Shown here: in pieces, positions 51,101 to 62,608 of the stretch
How the letters are laid out: every line of letters starts with the position of its first letter
Numbering within the stretch: position 1 is the stretch's first letter
Source of the DNA: Cordia subcordata
Taxonomy: Eukaryota > Streptophyta > Magnoliopsida > Boraginales > Cordiaceae
Reading direction: 5' to 3'
Assembly (NCBI GenBank): GCA_028554755.1
Contig: JAPTOF010000009.1
Coordinates: 16,159,501-16,223,500, forward strand
Length of the DNA: 64,000 nucleotides
Position numbers and translations under genes: made by a program
Notes under the pieces: generated by a model
Seen by the model: only the letters and a program-made list of their open reading frames with translations
What the model was told of the DNA's origin: nothing
Database searches by the model: none

Positions 51101-54100
51101 AAAAATCTGACACTTGTTTTGTATACGTCATAGTTCAACCGGAAACCGGGTAAGGGTGTGGAGTATCTCATATCGAGTAAATTGGTGGAGAATACACCAG
51201 CATCAGTGGCTGAGTTTCTTAGGAATACTCCTAGTTTGGACAAGGTAGACTCTTTATTCTTCTTATTCTAGACTTCTTGGGTGTTAAGAGTTACCACCTC
51301 ATCTAAAAGCTTAAGTGTGTAGAGAGGATGTTGGTATAGTAATTTATTGTATTAATAAGCCCCATCACATGCAAGCACGGTTTGCTTTTAAGCTTTGCAC
51401 ACGTACAATTTTAATGTTTTAAAATGGGTGGTAGAAAGTTTCACACCCATGACCTTGGTTTTGATACCATGTTAGAGTTACCACTTCATCTAATAGCTTA
51501 AGCTTGTAGAGAGGATATTGGTTAGTTATTTATTGTTGTTAGTTACCACCTCATCTAAAAGCTTAAGCTTATAGATGAGGTGGTAACTCTAATATGGTAT
51601 TAGAGCCTGGAAACCAAACGGCACAGGTTCGATCCTTACCGCCACCCATTTAATTAAATTGTTCATGTGCAAGCTCTAAACAAATCACGCTGCACGTGGT
51701 GGGGCGTTTTAACATAATAAATAAATAAACCAATATCCTCTTTGCAAGCTTAAGCTTTTAGATGAGGTGGTAACTCTAACAATTGTATTAACATTGGGAA
51801 TGACATTCCAATTTAGTTTTGATTTGCATAGATTGTTTAACTTTATTGAAATTTCAGGCTTTGGTTGGTGATTACTTGGGCCAGCATGAGGAGTTTCCGC
51901 TTGCTGTTATGCATGCTTATGTTGATTCCTTCAATTTTTCCGGACTGAAGTTTGATATTGCAATTCGGGAATTCCTGAAAGGCTTCAGGCTGCCAGGGGA
52001 AGCACAGAAAATAGATCGCATAATGGAAAAATTTGCGGAGCGGTAGGTGCTTGCTTACTTGTCGGCAGCATTTGCATCTATCTGTCATCTTTAAATTATT
52101 TCTGACAGCAGAGGTCACAAGAGATACCTGCGTAAAGTTGACAAAAAAGAGAAATGCATGACAAAGTAAGGCTCAAACATGGTAGCCTATGAAGAAACAG
52201 TAATTACCCTACAGAAAAACAAAAAAGATAAGGGTTAAGGTGTTAATCTGGTTTTGCCAGGATTGGGAGTCTTCTTATTGGCTGAATAGAAAATTATGCT
52301 GACAAAAAGTGAGATGGTATAGTAACCTGGTGGTTATTATCTATAGTTTTGTAATGATGGCCTATTAGTGTGTAAAAGCATGAATGTGGGAATTCACCGA
52401 AAAGCTAAATTCACCAAGCATTACTAAGAATTCCAATTTCATGAACTTTTCTTATCATAAAATTGTAATTGAGATTGGAATTATATTCTTTTTTTGGCAG
52501 TTACTGTGCTGACAATCCTGGTCTGTTCAAGAATGCAGACACGGCCTATGTTCTTGCATATGCAGTTATAATGTTGAATACTGATGCTCATAATCCAATG
52601 GTCTGGCCAAAAATGTCAAAGGATGATTTTGTACGCATGAATGCCTTAAACGATGCTGAAGAATGTGCTCCTAAGGAGCTTTTGGAGGAGATCTATGATT
52701 CCATTGTTAAAGAAGAAATAAAAATGAAAGATGATGCAGTTGGGCTTCTGAAAACCGGCAAGCAAAAGCCAGAATTAGAGGAGAGAGGGCGCCTTGTCAA
52801 TATTCTAAATCTGGCTCTTCCTCGGAGGAAACCTCTCACTGACTCAAAGTCCGAGAGTGAAGCTATTATCAAGCAAACGCAGGCTATGATACGGAAACAA
52901 AAAGGGAATAGAGGAGTCTTTTATACTGCACAGGAGGTTGAACTTGTACGCCCTATGGTTGAAGCCGTGGGATGGCCGTTGCTTGCGACTCTAGCTGTTA
53001 ATATGGAGGAAGGAGATGGTAAGCCAAGGGTTGGTCTTTGTATGGAAGGATTTAGAGCTGGAGTACGAATTACTCATGTTCTTCGTATGGATACCATGCG
53101 CTATGCTTATCTAACATCTTTAATCAGGTAGATATTTCTCTACCACTATTATTGTTTTTCTTTTTTGTTCTTGCTTTCTATTCTTCCTATCTCTTCTATC
53201 TTTCTTTGCCCTTCTTACAGTATATCTTTAAGTCGTTTGAAATAATTTGTATTCTTATTGATGTATGCTTTTGTCTTCATTGTTACGGCATCTCAGTGAT
53301 GACAGTCATACCTTTATTACTGCATTGCAGATGCAATTTCTTACATGTGCCAAAGGATATGCGTGGCAAAAATGTAGAAGCACTGCGCACTCTGCTGGAT
53401 TTATGTGATTCAGACACTGATGCACTTCAAGACTCATGGATTGCCATTCTGGAGTGCATTTCTCGGCTTGAATTTATCACATCATCTCCATCTATGGCTG
53501 CCATCGTCATGCAAGGAGCAAATCAGATATCCAGAGATGCTATTCTTCAATCTCTGAGAGAGTTGGCTGCAAAGCCGGCTGAACGAGTGTTCACAAATAG
53601 TGTTAAGTTGCCGAGCGAATCCGTGGTGGAGTTTTTTACTGCTCTGTGCAATACCTCAGCGCAGGAACTAAGACAGATGCCGGCACGCGTTTTTAGCCTG
53701 CAAAAACTTGTTGAAATTAGCTATTACAATATGGCTCGTATCCGTATGGTAATTTCTGCAGCTAATATGGATTGTGGTTATGTTAATGTTTGAAAGTTTT
53801 AGGTCTTTGCTATATGTGTATTTCTCTCTGAATAATGCTTCCAGTTATCTGATTAAAACCTGAAATGCTTAGATCTTTCTGTCTTCCTAATAATGCTGGA
53901 TCTCCTACAGTGTGGAAGTTGGTATTATCATATAGTGATGCAGCTTAATGTGCAACTCAAAATTCAGTAAAGATGAGCTGCAATTTATTGTATATGATAT
54001 ATGCTTTTGTTTTATCAATTTATGGTTTTTCAATTTGAGCAGTTTGGACATGTTAATTATGGAAAAGGCAATGCCAAAATTACTTCCCATATATAACTAA

Positions 54101-55741
54101 AAGAAATAAACATTTCTTATTAAATCATCCTAGACAATCTGAACAAAAATCAGCCCCTAGTTTGTTAGACTGCAGTTCTAATTTATTACTAGTACAAAAT
54201 CTAATCATGGATATGCTCGTCAAACTTAGTCTGATTATATTGTCTTTTAGTCAACAGTTTGCGATTTCATGCTGTTACATTGTAGCGATAATATGGCTGA
54301 AAACTAGTTGGCAACAGATAACTACCAAACTAGTACCTAAGTGTTATTAGTTATTTCAACTTTTTATTTTTGGTTCTCTGATATTTTGTCTGTGTAAAAT
54401 ATGTCTACTTGTTAGTGTGTTCTTTCTTGTTCTCTGGTATATTATATGTGTAAGAAATATGTCGACTTGTTAATGTGTTCTTTTTTGTTCTCTGATATAT
54501 TATCTTTTTGAAATATGTCTAATTGTTAATGTGTTTAATGAGGCTCTATCCTGTGGGTCTGGCTGATCGCCCTTTCTTTTACAAAATGAAATTCTCTATC
54601 CAGCTTGTTTTAACATAGACTCAAACATGAGCTTTCATAGTTAGACCAATCATTCATTTCTTTGTCAAGAACTTCCAGTGGAGGTGCTCTGAGAAATGTT
54701 TATGTCATGTACAGTTTGTTCAGATATTTTAGACAGACCTTCAACATGCAGACTAAAGAACTGATCCATTGCTCCATATGATCTAATGGCCTTTATGACT
54801 TTTCTCATATATTGATATATTTGTTTATCACTGGGAACAGGTGTTTTCTGAAGAACGTTTTTGGTTGAACTCTGATGTACCATTTTACAGGGAAGGGTGG
54901 AGACATGTTCACCTACTTCTTAGATTGACTTGAACTAATTTACCTATTAACATCCCCTTTTCTGGTGCTAATCAGATAAAAAATTCTCAGTTCATTTATG
55001 GACTAGAATATTGCTAATTTGATACTAAAATACCTCTCTCTTTTAGGTATGGGCTAGAATATGGTCTGTCCTATCTCATCATTTTATCACTGCGGGAAGC
55101 CATCCTGATGAAAAAGTGGCTATGTATGCCATAGATTCTCTCAGGCAACTGGGCATGAAATATTTAGAGCGTGCTGAACTCACCAATTTCACGTTTCAGA
55201 ATGACATTTTGAAACCATTTGTCATTCTTATGCGGAACAGTCAAAGTGATTCCATACGGAGGCTCATTGTGGATTGCATTGTGCAAGTATGTCTTTTGAT
55301 TTTTTTTTTTTTAATAATTTTCATGCTTTATTTGATGTTGATAAACTTGACTTGTGCCCATTGTAGATGATAAAATCTAAAGTTGGAAGTATAAAATCTG
55401 GTTGGCGGAGCGTGTTCATGATTTTCACAGCTGCAGCAGAGGATGAATTGGAGCCTATTGTTGAAAGTGCATTTGAGAATGTAGAGCAAGGTTATAACTG
55501 ATATTTCCTTTTATTCCCTTGCTCTTCGTGTAGTTTCTTGGTGCATTGATAATTTATTTGAAAAGCTTCTAATGCTATAGAGAATCCTGCAGTTGTCTTG
55601 GAACACTTCGATCAAGTTGTTGGAGACTGCTTTATGGATTGTGTCAACTGCCTGATTAACTTTGCCAATAATAAGAGTTCTCACAGGATAAGTTTGAAGG
55701 CTATTGCTCTCCTTCGTATATGTGAGGATCGTCTCGCCGAG
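42180..55741 (+). CDS. BIG5: BIG-type ARF-GEF, BIG5/BEN1/MIN7-like (N-terminal 1223 codons)
   Basis: Guanine-nucleotide exchange factor for ARF GTPases at the trans-Golgi/early endosome. Exons: 42180-42300, 44821-44896, 45351-45594, 46663-46784, 46867-46925, 47888-47945, 48022-48106, 48226-48420, 48525-48583, 48699-48768, 48854-48922, 49774-49896, 49995-50048, 50152-50234, 50458-50554, 50649-50747, 50829-51029, 51134-51244, 51858-52042, 52501-53127, 53331-53748, 55047-55286, 55367-55490, 55593-55741. They sum to 3669 nt without a break. DCB is N-terminal. The HUS box YVNYDCD is near residue 491. Sec7 starts near 643, with the glutamic finger Glu690 in [12 protein letters not shown] and [13 protein letters not shown] near 725-735. 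HDS1 follows ([16 protein letters not shown]). RICEDRLAE ends the last exon; the family is about 1740 residues. The gene continues past 64000, beyond an intron holding Copia-4. Confidence 0.93.
44649..44669 (+). other. G-quadruplex motif in BIG5 intron 1
   Basis: Four G-runs (GGGG-T-GGGG-T-GGG-TT-GGGGGG) lie on the sense strand of the transcript, with loops of only 1-2 bases. Confidence 0.75.
46340..46352 (+). repeat. Homopolymer G run of about 13 in BIG5 intron 3
   Basis: An uninterrupted G tract preceded by AAGGGAA. It may be length-variable or prone to assembly error. Confidence 0.7.
47115..47266. repeat. MITE-like element in BIG5 intron 5
   Basis: Left CTTGTTTGGATTGGCTTTTA. The right end, reverse-complemented, reads CTAGTCTGGTTGACTTTTT. 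The middle has GAAGC/GCTTC-type internal complementarity. Same general family as 7265, 16552 and 41468. Confidence 0.5.
47744..47772 (+). other. G-quadruplex motif in BIG5 intron 5
   Basis: GGGG-TT-GGGGG-CA-GGGG-CTGCAGTT-GGGG on the sense strand: four runs of at least four G. Confidence 0.75.
51285..51783. repeat. Composite foldback/TRIM-like repeat in BIG5 intron 18
   Basis: The motif TTACCACCTCATCTAAAAGC with TTAAG occurs near 51293, 51477 (variant) and 51543. Its reverse complement occurs near 51569 and 51755. Two units are opposed. One, read on the minus strand, gives TCTAACATGGTATCAAAACC. The other, read on the plus strand, gives TCTAATATGGTATTAGAGCC. Both resemble an LTR end followed by an iMet-type primer site. 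A GGTTCGATCC box follows in the plus unit at about 51623. A 44-bp near-perfect palindrome lies at 51543-51586. There is no coding capacity. It may be two TRIM-type copies inserted head to head, or a rearranged one. Confidence 0.6.
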
Positions 55742-56186
55742 GTCTATCTACCAAACCTTCAACTATCTTTGCCATTCAAAAAACTATTGCTTCTCCTCTT
55801 ACTTTATGCACATCTTTTATGCATCATATGCTTATTTTCAGTTTGACTCCCGCTCATTATATATGTACCAACTGATTTTGTTCTTCTGGATATTTGACTA
55901 TAATATCTAGCACATTTCCTGGGATGTGCTAATACCATTGCATTGCAGAATAGCAGGACATATTTATTCCAACCAGTATTCGCTTTAATTACCTTCATCA
56001 GGTAGCCAATCTGATGTATGCTATAATCCTAGCATTACTTAAATACAAACTATAGATTTGAAAAAATAAGCTTCAACTTATATTATACTTGTTTCCTTCT
56101 AGCAACCGTTTGTTGTAACAAATGGATCTTAGGTAGTTCTTTCCTTAAGCAGATAACTGATGATTTTTGCTTTCAGGCTTTGTTAC
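55742..56186. other. Start of BIG5 intron 24
   Basis: Intron sequence after the GAG|GTCTAT donor, up to the GTTAC target site of Copia-4. No exon is seen. Confidence 0.6.
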
Positions 56187-56369
56187 TGTTAGAGAAAGAC
56201 TAGACATTAGGATTTGAGAGAATGGTTTAAAAGCTTCATACTTTTACAATACTAGTCTGCTCTATTTATAATATTATGAAGGGCAAGAAATATTATCTCT
56301 CTTCCGATATGGGAGAGAGACTTATTACAACAGCAATATAATATTCTAACTAACACACTACTCTTAACA
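56187..56369 (-). repeat. 3' LTR of Copia-4
   Basis: Pairs with 63569-63752. Followed inward by the CTCCCCCTCAAGCTGG purine tract (minus-strand reading). Confidence 0.93.
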
Positions 56370-56409
56370 CTCCCCCTCAAGCTGGAGCATATATATCATT
56401 AGTGCCTAG

Positions 56410-57572
56410 CTTATTACAAATATATTTAACCCGAGAACCACTGAGAGACTTTGTAAATAAATCAACTAACTAATCATTTAAGCTAACAAAAGAAGTAACA
56501 ATCTCCTTAGACAGCAGCTTCTCTCTGACAAAGTGACAATCTATCTCAATGTGTTTGGTTCTTTCGTGAAACGCTGAATTTGTAGCAATGTGGATCGCAG
56601 CCTGATTATCACAAACAAGTTTCATAGGACCAGAACAAGTGATACCAATCTTCTTGAGAAGATTCTTCACCTATATCAACTCACAAGTAGCCACTCCCAT
56701 AGCTCGATATTCTGATCAAGCACTTGAACAGGCAACTACATCTTGTTTCTTACTTCCAAGAAATAAGATTTCCTTTAACAAACACACAGTAACCATAGGT
56801 GAATCTTCTATCAGTAGGACTATCTGCCCAATCTGGGTCTGAATACCGAACAGTCTCCATGTGCCTATAATCACTGTAAAGTAGGCCTTTCCTAAGTGTG
56901 CCTTTAATATACTTTAAAATTCGAATGACTGCTTTCCAATGTCTTTCTCGTGGAGAGTTCAAAAACTAACTAACAAAACTGACTGACAACACTGATTGCA
57001 ATGGAAATATCCGGTTGAGTAATAGTAAGGTAATTGAGTTTTCCAACTAACTTTTTATATCTCCCCGGATCTGATATTAAGTCCCCCTCATTAGGAAGAA
57101 GCTTCACATTTGGGTCCATAGGTTAGTCACAAGGTTGTGCACTAAGTAAACCTGCCTCACTCAATGTATCTCATATTTACATTGAGAAATTAATACCCCT
57201 TATTTCAATTGTGCAACCTCAATATGTAGAAAATAGTGAAACAGCCCTAAGCCTTTGATTTGAAATTGCTGATGAAGAAAAGCCGTCAACTTAGCAATCC
57301 TTTTACTATCATCAACTATTATGATAGTATCATCTACATACACAATCAAAAGAAGCTATTTGCCCGATGAGCATTGATAGAACACTGAATGATCTACACT
57401 AAAATGATTCATGCCAAATTCAAGGACCGCAGTACTGAAGCATTCAAACCATGCCCTCGGAGATTGCTTGAGACCATACAGAGCCAATTGTAAATAGTTG
57501 GCAAGGAAAGAAAAATACGACCAGAAGACATCTTAGAAACAGGAGAAAAAGTGTCACCATAATCAAGGTCAT
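56410..57572 (-). pseudogene. Copia-4 RT (second part) and RNase H
   Basis: From the solo-LTR junction at 57572 downward the frame reads [19 protein letters not shown] and further RT motifs in broken frames. RNase H pieces follow: 56962-56750 with SDPDWADSPTDRRFTYGYC, and 56670-56470 with CDNQAAIHIATNSAFHERTK. The LFTKSL-type end is next to the purine tract. Stops and frameshifts are numerous. Confidence 0.83.
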
Positions 57573-57976
57573 TAACGCAGCGTATATTTGGAGAACATAA
57601 ACAAGAAAGTAGAAGAATCAAGGAGATCAATTTCAAGGCTGAAATTAGCCAAGAAATCCCTAAGATAATAAACACTAGGAGAGAAAATAAAATATTATTA
57701 AATAATTCTGAAAAAGTTATGTAATAATGAAAGTTTTCTCCCCTATATATAGGATAGGAATCCAAAACTAAATAGGAAATTAAAACTAAATAGGAATCTA
57801 AAACTAATTAAGAATCTAAAATTAATTAGGAAACTAAAACATCTACCAACCCTTTTCATAACAAAATAGGTAATAACCTAATCCTAATATAACTAAGACT
57901 CAATAATAAATAACAAATCCTAAATCATAACCAATTTTAGTGACTAACTAAAAATATAAAATTCTGGGCTGCATCA
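57573..57976 (-). mobile_element. Solo LTR of another retrotransposon family inside Copia-4 RT
   Basis: 404 bp on the minus strand with inverted-type ends TGATGCAGCC...CGCTGCGTTA. It contains a TATA box (CCTATATATAGG) near 57750 and several GATTCCTATTTAGTTTTA-like internal repeats. It exactly interrupts the RT match between the AKG(N)TQV part and LDYGDTFSP. Flanks GTCAT and TCCAT agree at three of five bases, so the target duplication is only suggestive. No internal domain or second LTR is present. Confidence 0.7.
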
Positions 57977-58860
57977 TCCATGCACCTGCGTATTTCCCTT
58001 AGCCACAAGTCGAGCCTTCAAACGATCTACCCGACCATCCGGTGATTACTTTACTGTATACACCTATCGGCAACCAAGAGGGGACTTTCTGGTTGGCAAA
58101 TCGACTAACTCCCAAGTTCCATTATGGTGTAAAGTCGACATTTCCTCAAGCAAAACAACCCACCGACTAGGGTGAGCACATGCCTCTGCCATATACTTAG
58201 GAATGGAAATAGAAGAAAGAGCAGCAACAGGGATGCATATGAAGGAAATAAAGAGGCATAAGAAATGAAGTTAGATATAGGGTGCCGAGTGGTGCAAGAA
58301 TGTGTACCTTTACGAAGAGTAATGCAAGTCAAGGTTAGACGGTTGAGCAGGAACTGGATCTGGAGGCGGTGAATTAGATGATACCGGGGCAAGTGGCAAT
58401 AGACGTGGATGGCATGAGTACACTTGTAAGTTCGGTCTATCCAGACGTGCGGTAGGAGGTAGCGGAGAAGTAGAATCAAGAGCATAAGCGAGGTTCGAAG
58501 CAGGAGAAGGAGCCAGGGACGAATCAAAGGTGGGCATTGAAAGCAGTAAAGACTTGACCACAGTCTCAGAAGTGGTGGTTGAAGGAAAAAAAGGTGTATT
58601 TTGAAAAAAGGTAATATTAGTGGGCACAAACCATCGATTTAATTCAAGAGAGTAACAACAATAACCTTTTTGATGCTGAGAGTACCCAAGAAACACACAC
58701 TTGATGGACCGAGAACTTAACTTATCTACCCCAAGCGGAAGATTGTGGGCAAAGCAGACACATCCAATGATCCAAGAAGGGAGCACATAAATAACATCAC
58801 AAGGAAACAAAATGGAGAACGGTATTTGATCATGTAGCACAGATGATGGCATATGGTTAA
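57977..58860 (-). pseudogene. Copia-4 integrase C-terminus and start of RT
   Basis: 58852-58310 gives WIIGCVCFAHNLPLGVDKLS and CVFLGYSQHQKGYCCYSLEL, the integrase C-terminal part. The linker and RT start (HPISNF, the WELVDL region near 58100) follow in a second frame. It aligns with Copia-2 24700-25480. Confidence 0.82.
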
Positions 58861-58891
58861 TAAGATAGCACGATGTAAATACAACATCATC

Positions 58892-59940
58892 CTAAAAAAC
58901 GAATAGGTACATGTCTATGGCGAAGAAGCTTACGAGTTGTCTCAATGAGATGTCGATTCTTCCTCTCAGCCACCCCATCCTGTTGTGGAGTATGTAACAA
59001 GATGACGGGTGAAGAATGCCATGAGAATATAGCAATGAGGAGAAAGAAGTAGAAAAGTATTCTTTCGTATTGTCACTTCGAAGAATTTGAATAGAGACAC
59101 CAAATTGTGTGTGAATTTTAGCATAAAACGAGGTAAAAGTAGAAAACACTTCAGAACGTTCTTTCATTAAAAACAACCGCGTCATACGAGAATAATCATC
59201 GATAAGCATAACAAAATAATAAAACCCAGATTTAGAAGTAGTTTGACAAGGACCCCAAATATAAGAATAAACAAGAGCAAAGGGGGCAGCAGCTTGTTTA
59301 TTGACTCGATTAATGAAAGAACTACGACTATGTTTGCTTTATTGATAGGACTCACAAGACAATTCTTTGATTGACCTTAAACTAGGAACCATTTTTTGGA
59401 GACTAGGCAAGAAAGGATGACTAAGGCAAGAATGGACTTGTTATGGTGAAGGGGCAACAACACATGGTAGATTGAGAGATATCGAGATAGTACAATCCTC
59501 GCTCCTTACGCCAGGTACCAATATTCGCGCTGGTCTTCACATCTTGGATTGACAAAGTCAGGAGTAAACGTCACAGAACAATAAAGGTGTTTGGTAAGTT
59601 GACTAATAGATAAAAGATTAAAGGGAAATTTCGGAAGATACAAAACTGATGATGAGGAAATAGAAGATATGGGGTGTGCAGTACCAATTCCACGAGCAGA
59701 GGTAGAAGCCCTATCTGCAAGTGTGACATTAGAGAACGTGCTAGGTCTAAATTTAGAGAGTAAATGGACATTACCACAAATATGATCAGATACACCAAAA
59801 TCAAGAAGTCAAGGATCAAGGTCAAGCACAGAATGGGACATAAGAGCCGTTGATGAGCTAGCCTGGGAAAAAGAGGCAGTCGAAGCGGTACGCATGGCTT
59901 GTTTAGATGACTTAAATTGTAGAAACTTGGAGTTTTCATC
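58892..59940 (-). pseudogene. Copia-4 protease and integrase core
   Basis: 59209-58892 has DDYSRMTRLFLMKERSEVFS and RSDNTKEYF, with the QNG(V)AER-type Glu region broken near 58970. The protease and pre-integrase regions lie between 59240 and 59850 in broken frames. They match Copia-2 23690-24560. Confidence 0.8.
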
Positions 59941-60039
59941 CCTTGTAACAGTCACCTCGGCAGGAAGTGAAGGAACTGCAAAAATAGATGGCTGGGCTGA
60001 ATTTGTCTGAACAGCATTAGCATTCTGAGAAGGGCGACC

Positions 60040-60911
60040 ATGAAGAGTCCCAAAACTTTTCTTGAACATGATCAAGTTTATTACAATAACTACACTGTGG
60101 CTGCTGGCTATTATTAAAACGGCCTCCCCCATGTCTAGAAGTACCACGACCTTGACCACGGCCTCTTCGAACATAATTATCGTCAGGAGCTGAAGTTGGG
60201 GCAACCAATGCAGACTGATCTTCTTGCGGAGCAGAGACTAGAGAGTGAGGATGAGCACGTTGTATTTGAGCACAAACATCATCTCAAGTAGGCAAAGTAG
60301 AACTAGAAAGCAACTGAGACTAAACAGCATCATATCTGGGATTAAGACCATGCAACCAAAAAATCAAACACAAGTTATCCCATTGTTGCTCAATCATCTT
60401 AGGATCTGTATTTAGAAGGAAAAGATTATGAAATTCAATCATGGCATTTTGAAATTGGCTATAATAATCGGTTAGGTCCATATCCGATTGTGTACGTAAC
60501 ATATCAGACACAACATCAAAGGCTCGAGTGACTTGATGGGAATATCGCACTTGGGCAGAAGTTTAGATACCCTTACAAGTTTGGCAGTTGCGAAAACATG
60601 TCTGAATAGGAGCCTCCATGGATTGCCACAGCAAACTCACCAATTGAGTATTAATACGACACTAGGTACGAGCATCAACCTTAGATAAGTTAGAGGGACA
60701 ATCAAAGAAAAGATGATCCTAGAGGAGTCGTCCAAGAAACTAACTCTTAACCGCCACGGACCAAGACAGAGTAATTTTTGCCATTTAATTTGACTGTTGT
60801 AACGGTGGGAGTACCAGAAAATGAGGGAACAACAACTGATGAAGTAGTAGTAATTTGAGTTCTTGATGACTCAGCTTGAGGCTTTGTATTCTCAATAGAA
60901 TCAGATTCCAT
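60040..60911 (-). pseudogene. Copia-4 gag
   Basis: The ATG at 60909-60911 opens MESDSIENTK, then SGTPTVTTVKLNGKNYS, as in Copia-2. It continues with LTDYYSQFQNAMIEF near 60430 and an Arg/Gly-rich stretch with CSYCNKLDHVQEK near 60085. It is frameshifted and stopped several times. Where Copia-2 has a TAG near 23667 this copy keeps a Gln codon. Confidence 0.83.
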
Positions 60912-61035
60912 GGTAACAGAAAAATTAACGGAATGTGTAGCAACCTGCACTATAACAATGGCATTCCCACAAGTCAATTCAACGATCAATCAAGGGAAGA
61001 CGAGCCAACAATTTAGCCTATTTTTTTTTTTTTTT

Positions 61036-61836
61036 GGGTGAATTGCTCAACTTCCTCCTGTGGTTTGACAAATGTGCACAATAATACCTTGTGATTACAA
61101 AATTAGCTAAGTCACCCCTTGTAGTTTTAATGAGGGTGCACATAGACCCCCTCCGTTAATTTTTCCGTCCAAATAACGTGTTTTGACATGCACGCCCGGC
61201 CTTCTGCAATTTTGCTTTGTTTTTTCATAATAAATGCATTAAATAAGTTTTTCTATCCTTAATTTGTTTAAAAATTAAAAAAAAAAGCAATTCAATTAAA
61301 AAAGAAAAAGAAAAAGAAAAACATCCACCACCTAACCACCCCACCCCATTAACCCCCATCACCGCTGCCACCCCAGCCCCGGCTAGCCTCCCACCTTGGT
61401 CACCCCCACTAGCCCCCACCCCAACCAGCTCTCCACCCTCGTCCCCCCACCCCCCAACCCCACCAGCCCCCACCCTCGTCGCCCCCACCCCTTGCTGCCC
61501 CCACCCCCGTCGCCCCCAGCCCTCACCCCCGGTAGCACCCCACCTTAGTCAACCCCACCCCCTTATCCCTCATGTTTTCTTTTTTTTTTTTTTGTGTTTT
61601 TCCTAATTTAATTTTTTATTTTTTAAATAAAATAAAAGTAAAATAAATATTTTATTTAATAAGTTAGGGGCAAAATGGACTTTTTACTTAAAATACGTCA
61701 AAAAACTAATGAGCGTTAGCTTCAGGGGGACATGTGCACCTTTCTCAGAACATGAGGGAGCAATCTGCTAATTTCATAACCACAGGGTATGTGGTGCACA
61801 TTTGTCAAACCACAGGGGGAAGTTAAGCAATTCACC
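61036..61836. mobile_element. Non-autonomous long-TIR element (Mutator-like)
   Basis: 801 bp with inverted ends of about 125 bp. The left is GGGTGAATTGCTCAACTTCC then CCTGTGGTTTGACAAATGTG. The right, reverse-complemented, is AGGTGAATTGCTTAACTTCC then the same CCTGTGGTTTGACAAATGTG. Both sides are T-rich, compatible with a 9-bp T-run duplication. The interior has a C-rich CCCCACC/CCACCCC tract (61321-61565) and no coding region. Long TIRs and a target duplication of about 9 bp are typical of Mutator-like elements. Confidence 0.75.
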
Positions 61837-62294
61837 TTTTCTTTTTGTCCCCCTTTGTTCCTTTCCTTTTTTTCTAATAACACTAAAAAAAACTGATAAT
61901 TACAAAAAAAATGCATAACGAAGTGGAATTTCGCAAAACTAACCGGAGAATTGAATTGGGTAGAGAAGGCCGACCATACTAGAGAGAAGAGGTCGCTGGT
62001 TGGAGCTTCAATGACGGTGAGTAAGTTCATGTGCCGGGAGGTGGCGGCGTGTGTGGCCACCCGCGGCTAGCGATGATGGTGAAATTTCACGAGTTGGATT
62101 GGATTTGGATGAAGAAGCCACTGGTGGTGGTGGTGTAGCAAGATAGTGGTTGGATTTGCGCATACATGAAAAAAAAAGGTTTGGCCAGAGGGGTTTTGGG
62201 GAGTTGTCGTTGGTGGAAAAGGGGGGGTGGTGGTGGCGGCGCCACTGGCTGTGGCTAGGGAGAGGGGGAATTAAAGATTAGGATTAGGGTTAGA

Positions 62295-62300
<6 letters not shown>
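61837..62300 (-). other. Leader sequence of Copia-4
   Basis: GC-richer sequence with GGTGGTGG/GCCGCC motifs, comparable in position and character to the Copia-2 leader at 22250-22600. It ends at a telobox-like CTAACCCTAATCCTAAT (minus strand, about 62278-62296) and a (TA)n tract. Confidence 0.55.
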
Positions 62301-62335
<35 letters not shown>

Positions 62336-62344
62336 ATAGACCAT

Positions 62345-62517
62345 ATCGCCTTCTTTTCCAACTTTGTCCTCAACTGGTCGGGCACAAAGACGTAGCAAAT
62401 GCACCCAAATACTCTTAATTGTGAAAGAGTCGGCTCTCTGTTGGCTCCTCGCCGCTGCACATTAATGTGCAAGGCTGACAGGAGTACCGAAACAACCACA
62501 ATATGCACTTCTTTCAA
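62345..62517 (-). pseudogene. Fragment of a different Copia integrase
   Basis: The minus-strand frame reads REPTLSQLRVFGCICYVFVP then DQLRTKLEKKA, the conserved C-terminal integrase segment of a Copia polyprotein. It lies out of place in the leader of Copia-4, so it comes from another element. Confidence 0.75.
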
Positions 62518-62608
62518 TTGAAAAGCAAATTCTAGTCATTTATGTAGCTGTCAATTATCCGGAGCCACAATGATCTTCAACGAGTTCAAAACTCTTTTTA
62601 TTCCAGGC

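Noticed and set aside
51612..51650. GGTTCGATCC as a tRNA gene B-box in BIG5 intron 18
   Set aside because: It follows an LTR-end/primer-site-like junction within a repeat and lacks a foldable tRNA; kept as part of the composite repeat.
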